64,000 nucleotides of DNA from DATFNI01 sp963787205 (GCA_963787205.1 CAWBCD010000037.1:16471-80470), one strand, 5' to 3'. Shown: positions 43,788 through 52,661, numbered from the stretch's first letter. The notes: generated from the sequence alone by a model not told the origin. Translations and numbers: made by a program.

Positions 43788-44492
43788 TTGAAGCGATTAG
43801 TTATATCTCTGGTCATTCTTATGGGGATTGTGGCCGGGGGTTGGAAAATCAGTAAGTCAAGAGATTTTCAATTCTTTGGAACCATTATATCCCATGTATC
43901 GACTCCCGATTCCGTTGTAGCTTTAACATTTGATGATGGTCCCGAACCGGTCTATACAGAGGAGATACTTAAGATTCTGAATGAAAAGGGAATCCGGGCC
44001 ACCTTCTTTGTTATTGGAAAAGAGGCGGAAAAGAACATGAATGAAGCTCGCCTGATCGTCAAAGAGGGAAATGAATTAGGGAATCACTCATGGTCACATA
44101 AGAGGATGGTCCTTAAATCAATGGGATTCATCGGCAGGGAAATTGAGCAAACCGACCAGGTTATTCGTGAAGCGGGTTATAAAGGAGAGATCTGTTTTCG
44201 CCCACCATATGGGAAAAAGCTGCTCCTTCTTCCATGGTATCTGTCGCGACATGACAGAAAAACCATTATGTGGGATTCAGAACCGGAGTCTTATCCGGAG
44301 ATAGCTAAAAGCGCGAAGAAAATTTCAGAATATGTTCTCTCAAAAGCACATCCGGGTTCCATCATACTTCTGCATGCGATGTATAAGAGCAGAGCCGAAA
44401 CAAGGAAGGCCTTGCCTGTGATCATAGATGGACTAAAAAAACAAGGATATCGGTTTGTGACCGTTTCTCAGCTTATTTCAGATCATTCATAA
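43788..44492 (+). CDS. Membrane-anchored polysaccharide deacetylase (NodB fold)
   Basis: This carbohydrate esterase family 4 type enzyme removes acetyl groups from polysaccharides such as peptidoglycan or chitooligosaccharides. A single N-terminal membrane helix (about 4-22) anchors it. The motifs are TFDDGPEP (about 47-54; the second Asp binds metal), HSWSH (metal His pair), RPPYGK and a late IILLHAM. It starts with TTG at 43788 with GGGAAA upstream; no ATG lies near. Its frame starts within the tail of an overlapping shadow only. Confidence 0.87.
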   Translation: MKRLVISLVILMGIVAGGWKISKSRDFQFFGTIISHVSTPDSVVALTFDDGPEPVYTEEILKILNEKGIRATFFVIGKEAEKNMNEARLIVKEGNELGNHSWSHKRMVLKSMGFIGREIEQTDQVIREAGYKGEICFRPPYGKKLLLLPWYLSRHDRKTIMWDSEPESYPEIAKSAKKISEYVLSKAHPGSIILLHAMYKSRAETRKALPVIIDGLKKQGYRFVTVSQLISDHS

Positions 44493-44656
44493 AGCTCAAA
44501 AGGTAATCACGTGTTCGCTATTTTAAGCGTTTTGTAACGTTTCTTTCCTGATTGTTTTTATTGGAGTATTCGTGCATCTCGTTACTATGATTCTCTGTAT
44601 ATTAGCTGTATATGGAAGGGTCATGTGATAGTTGGGTGAATCATACGGAGGGAGAA

Positions 44657-46390
44657 ATGAGTGTAAAATCATTGCCGGTTCTGCTCGTGGCGATGTTGCT
44701 CTTCACGGGTATTCAATGCTCAAAACAGTCGGAAATACAGGGATATGAGAATCTGGAAGGTTATTGGGAGGGTGAATTCATGCCCGGGAATAATCTGACT
44801 CTGGTTTTAGACTTTCATCGGCAAATCACAGGCACGGGCCACGGAAGGCTGTTGCTATATGAGGGTGAACAGCAAATTCAGGATGATCCGCTCAGGAATA
44901 TCTCCCTGAATGGAAAACAGCTCTCTTTTTATATCGAAGCAAAGCAAACACCATTTAAGGGTGAAATAAATACGGACAGTCTCGAAATACGTGGAAGTTT
45001 TTATTTCCCTGACGGATCGGTTCATCCCCTGATTGTGAAGAAAGTGATTAGTCCGACATATAGCCAAACGTACGACAAATACGTTGGTAATATGAATGAT
45101 AAAAAAATTCTCAGGAGAACATTTACACTAAAGCAGCTTGATGAGGATCTCAGATATACAAAGGAAAGAGTAGAGCAGTATCACCCCCGGTTGTATCAAT
45201 ACCAATCAAAGGAACAATGGAATCACAGATTTGATGAGGTCACATCACTGCTTGCCCCCGGAATGACGGAGGATGCTTTTTTCCGTGAACTGGCACCACT
45301 GATTGCCGGTATTCGATGCAGTCATACTGCAATACGTGCTTCTGAGATATTTCATGAGGCCTTAAACGAGCAGTACTCACTCATTCCACTTGATATTTTT
45401 GTGTATGGTAATAAGGCGTGGGTGATTCACAATTTCGGCGGACAAACCCAGATTACACCTGGCACACAAATTCTGGCAATTAATGGAAAATCCATTACCG
45501 ACATTTTACGAATCCTATATGCTAGCCTGCCCGCCGACGGTAATAATACTACGTATAAGAAATACCAGATCAGAACGAATTTTGCGTGGGTATATTCACA
45601 GTATATTGGCTATTCAAAATCATATGTGGTAGATGGGCTGTCTCAGGAAGGACTTGAAGTTCGCGCCGAGTTACCTGCGATGGCCGACTGGCAACTGGAA
45701 GAGGCGATTAACTCAGTATACCCGGAGAGAGTTTCATATGTCGCACATCCCTACCGATTTGAAATGCAGCCCGCCAATAGTACGGCTTTGTTAACGATCA
45801 AACGATTCTGGGCACAAAGCGACGCAGCTTATGCAACATTTCTTGACGGAGTATTTCGGACACTTAAACAACAGAGCATCAAAAATCTGATTATTGATGT
45901 CAGGGGAAACAGCGGGGGACTGCCATTTTTTGCTGCTGAATTGCTCTCATATATCGCAAAAGATGAATTCACTTATTTCAGGCTGCCAATCCAAAGGGCA
46001 CAGGATGACCCGCTTTTTAAGCCCTGGAAACCCAATCCATATTCCTTTAATGGAGACATTTATGTTTTGATGAATGGTGGGTGCATATCAACAGCGGGGC
46101 ATTTTCTTTCACTTGTCAAATACCACCAACTTGCAACACTGATCGGGGAAGAAGCCGGAGGGTCATTTTTGTGTAACGACAACAGCATCCAATTACGGTT
46201 GCCTAATACAGGTATTCGGCTTAATATTCCAAGAACGGTTTTCCAAACCGCAGTATCGGGATTTCGCAACGGAGATCCCATCATTCCTGATCACATTGTC
46301 CAACCGACTATCGATGATCTGATTTATGGAATGGATGTCGAAAAGTTGTATGCAATGAATATGATAAAAAACAAACTATTGTCTGATTAG
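44657..46390 (+). CDS. S41 family peptidase (C-terminal processing type), lipoprotein-like
   Basis: The protein has an N-terminal hydrophobic segment with a possible lipobox (LLFTGIQCSK) and a lipocalin-like or beta-rich domain (about 30-140). A PDZ-like region follows (TPGTQILAINGKSITDI), then an S41 protease core with LIIDVRGNSGGLPFF and GGCISTAGHF, where the catalytic Ser lies, and GEEAGGSF. I chose the ATG at 44657 because GGAGGGAGAA directly upstream is a strong ribosome binding site; a longer frame opens at 44612. The role is probably periplasmic protein turnover; the target is unknown. Confidence 0.87.
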   Translation: MSVKSLPVLLVAMLLFTGIQCSKQSEIQGYENLEGYWEGEFMPGNNLTLVLDFHRQITGTGHGRLLLYEGEQQIQDDPLRNISLNGKQLSFYIEAKQTPFKGEINTDSLEIRGSFYFPDGSVHPLIVKKVISPTYSQTYDKYVGNMNDKKILRRTFTLKQLDEDLRYTKERVEQYHPRLYQYQSKEQWNHRFDEVTSLLAPGMTEDAFFRELAPLIAGIRCSHTAIRASEIFHEALNEQYSLIPLDIFVYGNKAWVIHNFGGQTQITPGTQILAINGKSITDILRILYASLPADGNNTTYKKYQIRTNFAWVYSQYIGYSKSYVVDGLSQEGLEVRAELPAMADWQLEEAINSVYPERVSYVAHPYRFEMQPANSTALLTIKRFWAQSDAAYATFLDGVFRTLKQQSIKNLIIDVRGNSGGLPFFAAELLSYIAKDEFTYFRLPIQRAQDDPLFKPWKPNPYSFNGDIYVLMNGGCISTAGHFLSLVKYHQLATLIGEEAGGSFLCNDNSIQLRLPNTGIRLNIPRTVFQTAVSGFRNGDPIIPDHIVQPTIDDLIYGMDVEKLYAMNMIKNKLLSD

Positions 46391-46559
46391 GTGATCATAT
46401 TTGCGGCATCAACTTCCGGGATATTTTGCATTACACCAGTCGCGATCAAGAGATGTATTACAACCTGTTTTTATATATTTTATCCTCGTATTCATCATCT
46501 ATGGCATAGGAAAAGATTATGTGAAGCGTGAGCTTCTGTTTTCCATTAAATAATTTATT

Positions 46560-47078
46560 GTGTTACTTATTTCCTTAGCTATGCGGGTGAAAACAGGAAC
46601 TAATGAGGATATAATTGTGGTAGAACTGATCGAGATTATGAAAAATGGAGAGCCTTCGGACGGATTCAATCCTGGCACAGATATCGTCAGTAAAGTCTGT
46701 AAGGCATATATTGATCTGTATGATCGCAAAGGATTTTCAACTCCGTGGACAGGATATCTGGCACGCCTGGAAGGACAATTTGTGGGCTCATGTGGATTCA
46801 AGAGTAAACCGGTAAACAACAGAGTCGAAATCGCGTATTATACATTCCCGGAATACGAAGGAAGAGGCCTTGCCACCGAGATGACGGCTAAGTTGCTTGA
46901 AATAGCAAATAAAGCGGCGCCACGCGTTCTTATTACGGCACGTACAATGCCTGAAGGAAGTGCTTCTACCGCCGTTTTAGAAAAACTTGGCTTTGTCTGC
47001 GAGGGAGATGTGTTTGATCCGGATGACGGACTCGTCTGGGAGTGGGCGGCAAGAACACGGACACGAATGGGCTGGTGA
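46560..47078 (+). CDS. GNAT-family N-acetyltransferase
   Basis: A GNAT acetyltransferase is indicated by TGYLARLEGQFVGSCGFKS (strands 3-4), EIAYYTFPEYEGRGLATEMTAKLLEIA with the acetyl-CoA-binding R/Q-x-x-G-x-G/A loop as EGRGLA, and VLEKLGFVCEGDVFD near the end. It transfers acetyl from acetyl-CoA to an amine of unknown substrate. The start is uncertain: GTG 46560 opens the frame, but GTG 46617 has a better-spaced GAGG (8 bases) and gives a length closer to the family. Confidence 0.82.
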   Translation: MLLISLAMRVKTGTNEDIIVVELIEIMKNGEPSDGFNPGTDIVSKVCKAYIDLYDRKGFSTPWTGYLARLEGQFVGSCGFKSKPVNNRVEIAYYTFPEYEGRGLATEMTAKLLEIANKAAPRVLITARTMPEGSASTAVLEKLGFVCEGDVFDPDDGLVWEWAARTRTRMGW

Positions 47079-47607
47079 GAACGTGACTGGTGATACTCTT
47101 CGGAACCTTAACTCTTAAACGGTTGTCCAGGGAGAATTAATTTAGTTACTATTCCGGCAATTATCGTCAATTAAGATGCCTGATAATTGAGTACTATTAT
47201 CCAGGTATTGAGACAACATACATCTGTCAGATATTTCGCCAATGAATAAAGAGCTGATGGTCCGGTGGACCATATTAATACTTATTCTCGTAATTGGATT
47301 ACTGGTAGTTCGCACATGCATGAGGAAGTTTCATCAGTCTGGAGCCGTTATGCCGGGTCTTGAAAAGAAGATTGAATTGGTAAACCTGCAGACAGGAGAA
47401 TGTTTTCAGGTTTAGAAGAAAAAGATTGAAAAACGGGAAAGAAATCCTTCGTCAAATTCGCGGTTCCCTTACGCTATTTTGTTATTTCTTCTTATGAATA
47501 AAGCATTTGTCCCATAAAAATCTTTCTTTATAACAAAAGAGGACTAAACAAGTCCGCTACCGACAGCGGTTCTTAATTATGTATTTGTCTGCGAAAGCGA
47601 GGGTATC
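47079..47607. other. 529-base gap with one small ORF
   Basis: Apart from the small ORF at 47242-47415 I see no gene. The last 150 bases, with an AT-rich run near 47500-47540, probably hold the promoter of the next gene. Confidence 0.4.
47242..47415 (+). CDS. Small single-TM protein (57 residues)
   Basis: The short frame ATG 47242 to TAG 47413-47415 encodes MNKELMVRW followed by a strong hydrophobic stretch (about 9-24: TILILILVIGLLVVR) and a polar tail with two Cys. The N-terminus is charged and the helix is typical of small membrane proteins. The ribosome binding site is poor. It is a candidate only. Confidence 0.35.
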   Translation: MNKELMVRWTILILILVIGLLVVRTCMRKFHQSGAVMPGLEKKIELVNLQTGECFQV

Positions 47608-48492
47608 ATGAAATTACTTAAGAATGATGAGGGAGATGTTCGGCTAATTTGGAAAGTATTGCTACTGGTAGTCGGCTTTTTTGCAGTTACCTATTTGCTG
47701 GAAGAATTTTTCGTATGGATTGCAAAATATGGTGTTATACGAACGGGTGTTTTAGGAAGCGAAGCAACGGAACAGGCTCACCAGTTTGTGAGTGAATTAC
47801 CGGCAGCGGGCGATCTGTTTGCAATAGCCGAAGGTCTTATTTGGCTATTGATCGGCTGGATCCTGGTTTCAAAGGTGGAGAAACAACCCTTTAAGAGTCA
47901 GCTCATTGGATTCGAATGGAAGAAGAATTCAATCATGATGATCCTTATAGGAATCTTAATTGCCACTCTTTTTGTGGTTCTTTCCATTATCATGAATGTC
48001 GTGTTTTGGGAAGGGACATTCGAGTTACTAAAAGTTCATGTAAGCGGTACTTTTGGAGGAATATTACTGACTATAGTCGCTGCGATTGTCCTTGCATTCG
48101 CCCAGGAACTGGTCTTCCGCTCCTATTTGCAGGATCGAATGATTGACAAGTTTGGCGTCGCAGTAGGGGTTATGCTGACATCGATTCTCTTCGTTGTTTG
48201 TAATGTGATCTTTCGTATAATGCCGGCCATCGAACTTTTATCCGGCATCTTTCTGTATATCCTGATCGGTTATTTATACTATCGATTGAGATCGCTATAC
48301 CTGGTTGGTTCCATACATACCATGATTATTCTTTACCCGGCATTATTCGGGATAGAAGCACCCGGGGAAGAGCGATTCCTGATTGCAATTTTATTGATGA
48401 TGGTGGGATTCTACTATTTCAATGAAAAGGATCAGAAGGAAAAGTCTGCCGAATCTATTGAAGGACAACATCACGCACATCCCGCCCACTAA
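47608..48492 (+). CDS. CPBP-family intramembrane protease-like protein, degenerate active site
   Basis: The 294-residue polytopic protein has the fold pattern of CPBP (CAAX/bacteriocin-processing) metalloproteases, with about eight membrane segments. The first motif EExxxR appears as QELVFR (166-171), so the first, catalytic Glu is Gln166. The FxxxH motif appears as FVVCN near residue 201 with Asn in place of the metal His. One later His (SIHTM) remains. The enzyme is therefore probably inactive, and may act as a binding protein. A terminator follows. Confidence 0.8.
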   Translation: MKLLKNDEGDVRLIWKVLLLVVGFFAVTYLLEEFFVWIAKYGVIRTGVLGSEATEQAHQFVSELPAAGDLFAIAEGLIWLLIGWILVSKVEKQPFKSQLIGFEWKKNSIMMILIGILIATLFVVLSIIMNVVFWEGTFELLKVHVSGTFGGILLTIVAAIVLAFAQELVFRSYLQDRMIDKFGVAVGVMLTSILFVVCNVIFRIMPAIELLSGIFLYILIGYLYYRLRSLYLVGSIHTMIILYPALFGIEAPGEERFLIAILLMMVGFYYFNEKDQKEKSAESIEGQHHAHPAH

Positions 48493-48516
48493 CGTGTGAG
48501 GTTGTGAAACTATCAG

Positions 48517-48556
48517 ATACCGGACTGGATAATCTTCCAGATCCGGTATTTTTTTA
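48517..48556 (+). terminator. Rho-independent terminator
   Basis: ATACCGGACTGGA pairs with TCCAGATCCGGTAT (one bulged base; about 48517-48549) and is followed by seven T residues (48550-48556). It ends the CPBP-like gene. The 332-base gap after it (to 48824) shows one weak hairpin near 48695-48726 and no gene. Confidence 0.85.
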
Positions 48557-48824
48557 AAATGCAGAAGCGATACAGTATAAGAGCTTCAGCTGAGCTACCT
48601 CATCCTTTCCTCCACTGGCATTGTTTCCAGCCTAATGCCAGTGTGTTGCTATCTGTTGCAGGTAAGCCGTTGCTTCAGTTGTAAACAAGAAAGAAGTGAA
48701 AGGAGTTTTTGGATCCTCACTTTTAGAGATCAACCTCGATTAAAGAGATACCCTATGATATTCCAATTTATTACATTGAATTGAGGGCAAAAATTAACCG
48801 GAACTGAGTCAAAAGGAGATCCGG

Positions 48825-49274
48825 ATGAATATACTTAGATTTAACCCACCTTTCTATTTTGTAGCGGCAATTGTAGTCATGGCTGCGTTGCACGAACTTT
48901 TACCTGTTAAGATTATCATTGACTATCCATGGGTGATAACAGGGCTCTTCTTTCTGTTGGTAGGAGGAATCCTGAACATTGTAGCAGATCAAACCTTCAA
49001 ACAGCATGATACAACCGTAAAACCCAAAGAAGAAACATCAATATTGGTTACAAAGGGCATCTATAAGAAGAGGAGACATCCCATGTATCTTGGGTTAACG
49101 CTGATGCTGCTGGGCTTTGCATTGCTGCTCGGTAGTATCACACCATTTATCGTGGTAGTTGTCTTTGCAATATTTATGGATGTTTTTTATATCCGTTTTG
49201 AAGAGAGAAAGCTGGAATCCACATTTGGGGAGGAATGGAAGGAATACCACGGGCGTACCCGGCGCTGGATTTGA
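48825..49274 (+). CDS. Isoprenylcysteine carboxyl methyltransferase-like membrane protein
   Basis: The 149-residue membrane protein belongs to the ICMT/PEMT-like group of integral methyltransferases. Four hydrophobic segments lie at about 8-28, 36-54, 86-102 and 108-125. Conserved elements are a GIYKKRRHPMYLGLTLMLLG loop and the C-terminal FEERKLESTFGEEWKEYHGR, with the Glu-rich SAM-binding signature. Bacterial members methylate unknown lipids or small molecules. GGAG lies nine bases before the ATG. Confidence 0.85.
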   Translation: MNILRFNPPFYFVAAIVVMAALHELLPVKIIIDYPWVITGLFFLLVGGILNIVADQTFKQHDTTVKPKEETSILVTKGIYKKRRHPMYLGLTLMLLGFALLLGSITPFIVVVVFAIFMDVFYIRFEERKLESTFGEEWKEYHGRTRRWI

Positions 49275-49334
49275 TACAGACAGATTTTCCGAAATCCGAT
49301 TTCCGAATAAGTAATTGATAACAATTATTTGCTG

Positions 49335-50081
49335 ATGGACTTACAATTAAGTGGAAAAATTGCACTGGTGACAGGTGCATCAAGAGGAATTGGTGCTGCA
49401 ACAGCCCTGGAGCTTGCGCTGGAGGGCGTAGATGTTGTCCTGACTTGTCATACTGATGAATCTGCTGCAAAATCGGTAGCCGAAGAGATACGAGGACACG
49501 GCAGAAGGGCCTGGGTCTTGCGATTTGACATCTCCGATCAGGCTGAAATCGACCGGACTGTGGCCGAACTGAGTACGATGATTAGCCGTTTAGATATCCT
49601 CGTTTTGTGTGCCGGGAAAAACATCATTACCCCGTTTGACGAGCTGACCAGCAATGACTGGCGCAGCATTATTGACATCAATTTGAATGGTCCGTTTATG
49701 CTTTTGCAATCGCTTGTAACCATGATGCCACTGGGTGCATCTGTGGTCACCGTTGCGAGTGTAGCGGCCCATACCGGCGCACCCCATCATGCACACTATG
49801 CCGCCGCCAAAGCCGGACTAATCAACCTGACCAAAAGTGCAGCCCGTGCACTGGCACCAGGTATTCGCGTGAATTGCGTTGCACCCGGCATCACGCGTAC
49901 AGAGATGGGCAACGAAGCAATTAACAATCTGGATGATGATTATGCACACCAGAAACTGCTGGCCGGCCGATTTGCAACACCGGATGAAATTGCGAAATCC
50001 ATCGTATTTATGGCGAGTCCGGCAGCCAGTTTCATATATGGCGCCACACTCGACGTGAATGGTGGACGAGAGTTACGGTAG
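49335..50081 (+). CDS. SDR-family NAD(P)-dependent oxidoreductase
   Basis: A classical short-chain dehydrogenase/reductase of about 248 residues: TGASRGIGAATAL (about 13-25) binds the cofactor, VLCAGKN follows, the catalytic Ser lies in VVTVASVAA, and YAAAKAG gives the Tyr-x3-Lys pair. The C-terminus GATLDVNGGRELR is typical of FabG-like enzymes. The exact substrate is unknown. I use ATG 49335 (MDLQLSGK); an upstream TTG would add only two residues. It is possibly cotranscribed with the ICMT-like gene, 60 bases upstream. Confidence 0.88.
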   Translation: MDLQLSGKIALVTGASRGIGAATALELALEGVDVVLTCHTDESAAKSVAEEIRGHGRRAWVLRFDISDQAEIDRTVAELSTMISRLDILVLCAGKNIITPFDELTSNDWRSIIDINLNGPFMLLQSLVTMMPLGASVVTVASVAAHTGAPHHAHYAAAKAGLINLTKSAARALAPGIRVNCVAPGITRTEMGNEAINNLDDDYAHQKLLAGRFATPDEIAKSIVFMASPAASFIYGATLDVNGGRELR

Positions 50082-50172
50082 AACATCATTCCGAATGGTA
50101 ACTGATTGGAATGACTGGCAATGATTTTGTTCACGGCAAACAAGTAATCACCAAATTCCGGCAAGGTGTGAT

Positions 50173-50349
50173 ATGGAGACCAGAAAGGTAAAACTGGATA
50201 TAAAAGAAGTGGAATCATCAGGTGATACGGCTCGGGAGATTGGAGAGGATACTTCTGGGAGAGCAAAGGAAAGACAATTGATGGGGGAAAGTATATTTTC
50301 CAATGAAAGCACGAAAACGGTCAACGGAAACTACATCGTGACATGTTGA
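50173..50349 (+). CDS. Small hypothetical protein (58 residues)
   Basis: ATG 50173 to TGA 50347-50349 encodes a highly charged peptide (METRKVKLDIKEVES at the start, TKTVNGNYIVTC at the end), with AAGGTG five bases upstream. It ends 30 bases before a hairpin. The steady codon pattern supports coding, but I recognise no family. It follows the SDR gene by 91 bases. Confidence 0.4.
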   Translation: METRKVKLDIKEVESSGDTAREIGEDTSGRAKERQLMGESIFSNESTKTVNGNYIVTC

Positions 50350-50365
50350 ACAGCAGATTGCAACC

Positions 50366-50408
50366 CCAAAAATAAAAAGTAAGGGTAATGCCATGGAATT
50401 ACCCTTAC
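50366..50408 (-). terminator. Terminator of the sigma/Spy-like operon (minus strand)
   Basis: GTAAGGGTAAT (50379-50389) and ATTACCCTTAC (50398-50408) form a perfect 11-bp stem with an 8-base loop. On the minus strand the stem is followed by a T-rich run (50366-50378 as A-run on plus). It lies about 80 bases after the last gene of the minus-strand operon. Confidence 0.8.
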
Positions 50409-50429
50409 TACGGAACTTAACACCTCAAA

Positions 50430-50476
50430 GCCCCATGCCGTATTTGCATCCGGCGTGAGGCCTCGGGCGTTTTTTT
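50430..50476 (+). terminator. Terminator-like hairpin on the plus strand
   Basis: GCCCCATGCCG (50430-50440) pairs with CGGCGTGAGGC (50451-50461) with one mismatch and one wobble pair. Seven T residues follow at 50470-50476, eight bases after the stem. It would stop plus-strand transcripts coming from the SDR gene. Confidence 0.5.
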
Positions 50477-50485
50477 AGGTAATGC

Positions 50486-51001
50486 CTACTTATTGTTTCT
50501 TGGTGGTTTCATGTCATGTCGCATCATGTGATTCGAGCCCCAATTACCACGGTGATGTCCCATTTCGGCCATCCCTCCAAAATCACCACGGTGCTGTGAC
50601 ATGATCATCAGATCAAACTTCTTTTGTTGATCCGGGGTGAGGATGTTGCGTACGTCGCGCAAATGCCCGAGCATGGCCAATGTCATTTTTTTGCGTACAT
50701 CGGTCATTTGATTCACGGTATTTTCAACCTTCCGCTGATCATAGTTATTGGCTGTCAGCTCAAGTTTAAGATCACTGCGAAGAGTACTTAGCTGTGTACG
50801 TAAAGGCAGCATATCTTTTGTCATTTGCAAGCGCATGTCCATCAACTGATCCCGTTGTTGTTGGGAAAGATTGAGCATCCGCATCATTCGCATGCCCGGA
50901 GCGGTCGGGGGTCTTGGAGCTTGTGGTGCGGGTTGTGCCATCGCCGCTGTGCCAATCAGAAGCAGGCAGGCAATAAGAGGTAAGAGCTTATGTGTTTTCA
51001 T
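50486..51001 (-). CDS. Spy/CpxP-like periplasmic protein (operon gene 4)
   Basis: A 171-residue secreted protein with a clean signal peptide (MKTHKLLPLIACLLLIGTAAMAQ), followed by a Pro-rich stretch and an all-helical domain. MLNLSQQQRDQLMDMRLQM and LTPDQQKKFDLMI are LTxxQ-type motifs of the Spy/CpxP family of periplasmic chaperones or metal-binding sensors. The tail is rich in His and Met (MGHHRGNWGSNHMMRHDM), which could bind copper, zinc or nickel. It is the last gene of a four-gene operon led by an ECF sigma factor, 18 bases after the previous gene. Confidence 0.8.
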   Translation of the reverse strand: MKTHKLLPLIACLLLIGTAAMAQPAPQAPRPPTAPGMRMMRMLNLSQQQRDQLMDMRLQMTKDMLPLRTQLSTLRSDLKLELTANNYDQRKVENTVNQMTDVRKKMTLAMLGHLRDVRNILTPDQQKKFDLMIMSQHRGDFGGMAEMGHHRGNWGSNHMMRHDMKPPRNNK

Positions 51002-51019
51002 GATTAGTGCGCTTATTGG

Positions 51020-51541
51020 TTAAGGATTAGGTACTGGAGGTTGTTGTGGTTGTTGCGCATCATGAGGGGGAGGAGGTGTAGGTCGGTTCATTCTCGCTCT
51101 CATGATAGCATTGTAAAAAGCATGTTGTTGGTCGGGATTGAGAAACGATTTGGCTTCCATCAGCTTCTGGATGATATGCAAGCTGATGCCATACCGTATA
51201 TCCGCAATCTTTTTCAGGTTTTGTTTGACGGAATCCATCGGTACAGGATCCTTTTGCAGAAGTTCGAAGGTCTGTGCCTCAAGATTACCGATTTGTTGCT
51301 GCTGCGAATCAGTCTCGCTGCGATAACTTTGAAACAGGCTGAAAAGCTGTTTTCGCTGTTCCTGGTTGAGATGCAAATCCGGCCTGTGATCCCTGTCGCG
51401 AATTCTGCGGTCATAGCGCTCACGGTTAAACGGAAATCGTGTATGGTCATGCGAGAAGCGCAGATAGACATAGCTCCCAATTGTGGCCAGGTTAACAGCG
51501 ATCAGAAACAAGAGTACACCGATGAGAATCTTGACTTTCAT
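51020..51541 (-). CDS. Membrane-anchored Spy/CnrX-like sensor protein (operon gene 3)
   Basis: The 173-residue product has an N-terminal membrane helix (about 5-26) and a helical periplasmic domain with LNQEQRKQLFSLFQSYRSE and LNPDQQHAFYNAIM, both LTxxQ-like. The layout, a single-pass anchor plus a CpxP-like four-helix domain, is that of CnrX/NccX-type metal sensors that hold back an anti-sigma factor. A Pro-rich tail ends it. Its start overlaps the anti-sigma stop by four bases (ATGA), implying tight translational coupling. Confidence 0.75.
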   Translation of the reverse strand: MKVKILIGVLLFLIAVNLATIGSYVYLRFSHDHTRFPFNRERYDRRIRDRDHRPDLHLNQEQRKQLFSLFQSYRSETDSQQQQIGNLEAQTFELLQKDPVPMDSVKQNLKKIADIRYGISLHIIQKLMEAKSFLNPDQQHAFYNAIMRARMNRPTPPPPHDAQQPQQPPVPNP

Positions 51542-51987
51542 TTATTGTTTTCCTGATTGGTTTGAATAACATCCTGCCATTGATCAGCAATGCTTTGTTG
51601 GCTAAAAGCCTGGTAGTAGGTACTGACAATTTCTGTTCCCGAGTCGGACTGTGTTGCTGTATAAAGGCTGTTGCCAAGTTCTACACCAACCAAAATGGCT
51701 ATTGACGATGCAGCTCCGACCAATGTCCACCTGAGCCAGTGCATGGGTCTGAAGCCCCGTGCATCCTTGTGGGCCCGAGCCTTTACGCGCGTGGCAAGGT
51801 ATGGATCTGGTTCCAGCTCAGGGAAAAATTCTTCATCTGGCGTTTCCATGAGAGATGCCATTTTGGAATAGTAATCCCTGCACTTCGAACAATGTTCGAG
51901 ATGGGTGTCCACCAACCGGAGATCATCATCCTGAAGGCGTTGTTCGAACCAATCCTGAAATTGTGATATGACGTGTTTGGGTGACAT
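51538..51987 (-). CDS. ZAS-type anti-sigma factor with one TM segment (operon gene 2)
   Basis: The 149-residue protein has the ZAS zinc motif H29-x3-C33-x2-C36 (HLEHCSKC) in a helical cytoplasmic domain, then one membrane helix (about 88-108) and a short outside tail. This is the standard layout of anti-sigma factors that bind an ECF sigma factor. It lies 74 bases after the sigma gene and overlaps the next gene by four bases. Confidence 0.87.
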   Translation of the reverse strand: MSPKHVISQFQDWFEQRLQDDDLRLVDTHLEHCSKCRDYYSKMASLMETPDEEFFPELEPDPYLATRVKARAHKDARGFRPMHWLRWTLVGAASSIAILVGVELGNSLYTATQSDSGTEIVSTYYQAFSQQSIADQWQDVIQTNQENNK

Positions 51988-52061
51988 CTTCTTTTCTTCT
52001 TTCGTTTATTGTTTAGACATAGTCGGATTGAAAAACTTGCAAATATTAGATCTGGCGGTCT

Positions 52062-52661
52062 TCATATTTTATCAAGCCACGGTTCCAATTTGGCGATTAA
52101 TTGCTTGTTGGCCCGATGAATACGCGTTTCAACTGCACTGAGACTCAGATGCATTACTTCTGCGATTTCTTTATAACTGAGCTCCTCATAACGGAAGAGA
52201 ATCAGAGGGAGACGATACTTCTCGTGAAGTGACTGAATCATCTTTCGAACAATAGCTTCCCTTTCATGCTGTTCCATCTTTCTGTCAGCACCTGGTTCCT
52301 GAGAAGATCCCCAAAAATCAGGATCGACATTTTCCTCATGAATCACTTCGGATATCGGTTGATCGAGGATTCTGAGCCATTGGTAACGACGTTCCTTTTT
52401 CAGGTAATTTAAAATGTGATTAATACCTATCCGGTAAATCCAGGTATAGATCCCTGATCGTTCTTCGAACGTATCCAGCTTCTCGTAAACTTTCAGGAAG
52501 ATATCCTGAGTCAGATCACGTGCAATCTCTTCGTCGCCCGTCATTCGATAGGCGAGGTTTAATATCCGCCCTGAATAGGCGTCACATATTTCGTCGAATG
52601 TTGAATGATCGGACACAGTCCTTGCCGTTACTATCTGTTCGTTAACTTGCATTTGATTCAT
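52062..52661 (-). CDS. ECF RNA polymerase sigma factor (operon gene 1)
   Basis: A complete 199-residue ECF (sigma-70 family group 4) factor. Region 2 is seen as EEIARDLTQDIFLKVYEKLD with the downstream YTWIYRIGINHILNYLKKER, and region 4 as LSYKEIAEVMHLSLSAVETRIHRANK, the DNA-binding helix-turn-helix. It directs RNA polymerase to a stress regulon that likely includes its own operon. The genes downstream (anti-sigma, CnrX-like, Spy-like) suggest a response to metal or envelope stress. Confidence 0.93.
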   Translation of the reverse strand: MNQMQVNEQIVTARTVSDHSTFDEICDAYSGRILNLAYRMTGDEEIARDLTQDIFLKVYEKLDTFEERSGIYTWIYRIGINHILNYLKKERRYQWLRILDQPISEVIHEENVDPDFWGSSQEPGADRKMEQHEREAIVRKMIQSLHEKYRLPLILFRYEELSYKEIAEVMHLSLSAVETRIHRANKQLIAKLEPWLDKI

